DNA of 6,966 bases from an uncultured Alphaproteobacteria bacterium (GTDB taxonomy: Bacteria > Pseudomonadota > Alphaproteobacteria > Rhizobiales > Beijerinckiaceae): the NCBI GenBank assembly GCA_937903315.1, contig CALCZO010000188.1, positions 1 through 6,966 of the forward strand, given 5' to 3'. Each line of letters begins with the position of its first letter. Positions within the stretch are counted from its first letter, which is position 1. The notes beneath the pieces were generated by a model. That model was not told the origin of the DNA and made no database searches. It was given only the letters and a program-made list of their open reading frames with translations. A program made the position numbers and the translations under genes. Below, piece by piece: positions 6,195-6,966 of this stretch.

Positions 6195-6966
6195 TGCGCA
6201 AGGCTTCTCTTTTCATGGCAGGCGTGGCGGCAGGTGCGCTCGTGGCGGGTTCGCTTGGCGCGCTCAGGACCTCGGCCCCGGCCAATGCCAACGCGACGGA
6301 CACCTACCGTCGGCTGACGCTGTTCGGCGATGTGTTCGACAAGATTCGCGCCGATTATGTCGAATCGCCGAACGAGCAGAAGCTGATCGAATCGGCGATC
6401 AACGGCATGTTGACCTCGCTGGATCCCCATTCCTCCTTCCTCGACCAGAAGGCCAACGAGGACATGCAGCGCACCACGCGCGGCTCGTTCGGCGGCCTCG
6501 GGATCGAGGTGATGATGGAGGACGGGCTGGTCAAGGTGATGAGCCCGTTCGATGATTCGCCCGCCGCCAAGGCCGGCATTCTGGCCAATGACCTGATCAC
6601 CCATATCGATGGCACGCAGGTGCAGGGCCTCAGCCTCAACCAGGCGGTCGACAAGATGCGGGGCGAGCTGGGGACCAGCGTGACGCTGAAGATCCTGCGC
6701 AACAAGACCCAGACGCTGGACGTGACGCTGACCCGCGCCACCATCCGCCCCCCCGTCGCAAGGGTGCGCAAGGAAGGCGACGATGTCGCCTACATCCGGC
6801 TGTCGCAATTCAATGAGCAGTCGTTCGAGGCGATCCGCAAGGGCGTTGACGAGCTGACCAAGGAAATCGGCCCTGACAAGATCAAGGGCTACGTCCTCGA
6901 CCTCAGGAACAACCCCGGCGGCCTGCTGGAACAGTCGATCCAGATCGCCGATGCGTTCCTTGATCG
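6191..6966 (+). CDS. ctpA: C-terminal processing protease CtpA (S41 family, PDZ domain), 3' end outside the window
   Basis: The frame is open from ATG 6191 to the window edge, giving 258 residues. S41 C-terminal processing proteases are envelope serine proteases that cut unstructured C-termini of periplasmic proteins, including cell-wall enzymes in several bacteria. An N-terminal hydrophobic segment (about 7-25, rich in Ala/Gly/Val) and the ANANA stretch (31-35) form a signal peptide or anchor. The S41 N-terminal part follows, with FDKIRADYVE (49-58) and SLDPHSSFLD (76-85). A PDZ domain spans about 98-181 with FGGLGIEV (100-107), SPAAKAGIL (123-131) and DLITHIDGTQV (134-144). The protease core begins at VAYIRLSQF (199-207) and shows GYVLDLRNNPGGLLEQSIQI (233-252). 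The catalytic Ser and Lys lie beyond the window and cannot be checked. It overlaps the envC-like gene by 4 nt (ATGA), indicating coupled translation. In related genomes this gene commonly sits between envC and a divergent polysaccharide deacetylase. Confidence 0.94.
   Translation, partial: MMRKASLFMAGVAAGALVAGSLGALRTSAPANANATDTYRRLTLFGDVFDKIRADYVESPNEQKLIESAINGMLTSLDPHSSFLDQKANEDMQRTTRGSFGGLGIEVMMEDGLVKVMSPFDDSPAAKAGILANDLITHIDGTQVQGLSLNQAVDKMRGELGTSVTLKILRNKTQTLDVTLTRATIRPPVARVRKEGDDVAYIRLSQFNEQSFEAIRKGVDELTKEIGPDKIKGYVLDLRNNPGGLLEQSIQIADAFLD

Noticed and set aside
5972..6808. Minus-strand open frame of 278 codons opposite the envC-like and ctpA genes
   Set aside because: It crosses the boundary of two clear plus-strand genes and shows no family signature.
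1..6966. Search for an undescribed accessory system, mobile element, CRISPR array, tRNA or rRNA
   Set aside because: Every long stretch is covered by a recognisable housekeeping gene, gaps are 91 bp or less, and I saw no terminal repeats, spaced repeats, transposase motifs or tRNA-like folds.

Overview
The window is a compact, all-plus-strand block of housekeeping genes from a GC-rich bacterium (about two thirds G+C by eye). The order is obgE (3' part) - proB - proA - nadD - rsfS - rlmH - envC-like LytM gene - ctpA (5' part). From my knowledge of published genomes, this order and the protein flavours fit an alphaproteobacterium, most likely of the order Hyphomicrobiales (Rhizobiales). Examples are a NadD with an N-terminal lead-in before the GGSFNPPH motif, and a ProA with MRRTGICGAAETLL around the catalytic cysteine. 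I cannot name a genus.

Region 1 (1-3766) is a tightly coupled run. The obgE end overlaps proB by 11 nt, proB overlaps proA by 4 nt (ATGA), and proA overlaps nadD by 4 nt (GTGA). It encodes the ribosome-assembly GTPase Obg, the first two enzymes of proline synthesis (glutamate 5-kinase and glutamate-5-semialdehyde dehydrogenase), and the NAD-making enzyme nicotinate-nucleotide adenylyltransferase.

Region 2 (3767-3857) is the only clear break: 91 bp at about 46% G+C, with a 50-bp core at about 34%. It carries plausible sigma70-type promoter elements just ahead of rsfS, so a second transcript probably starts here.

Region 3 (3858-4784) holds rsfS (ribosomal silencing factor) and rlmH (23S rRNA pseudouridine-1915 methyltransferase), both acting on the large ribosomal subunit or its rRNA.

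Region 4 (4785-6966) starts with a 66-bp gap whose left end is one arm of a perfect 12-nt inverted repeat; the other arm lies just inside the next gene. Then come an exported coiled-coil protein with a degenerate LytM/M23 domain (EnvC type, probable activator of cell-wall hydrolases) and, overlapping it by 4 nt, an exported PDZ-containing S41 C-terminal processing protease (CtpA), cut by the window end before its catalytic serine and lysine.

I found no mobile element, CRISPR array, tRNA, rRNA or defence system, and no convincing undescribed system. The best second looks are the promoter island before rsfS, the inverted repeat around the envC start, and the envC-ctpA pair.
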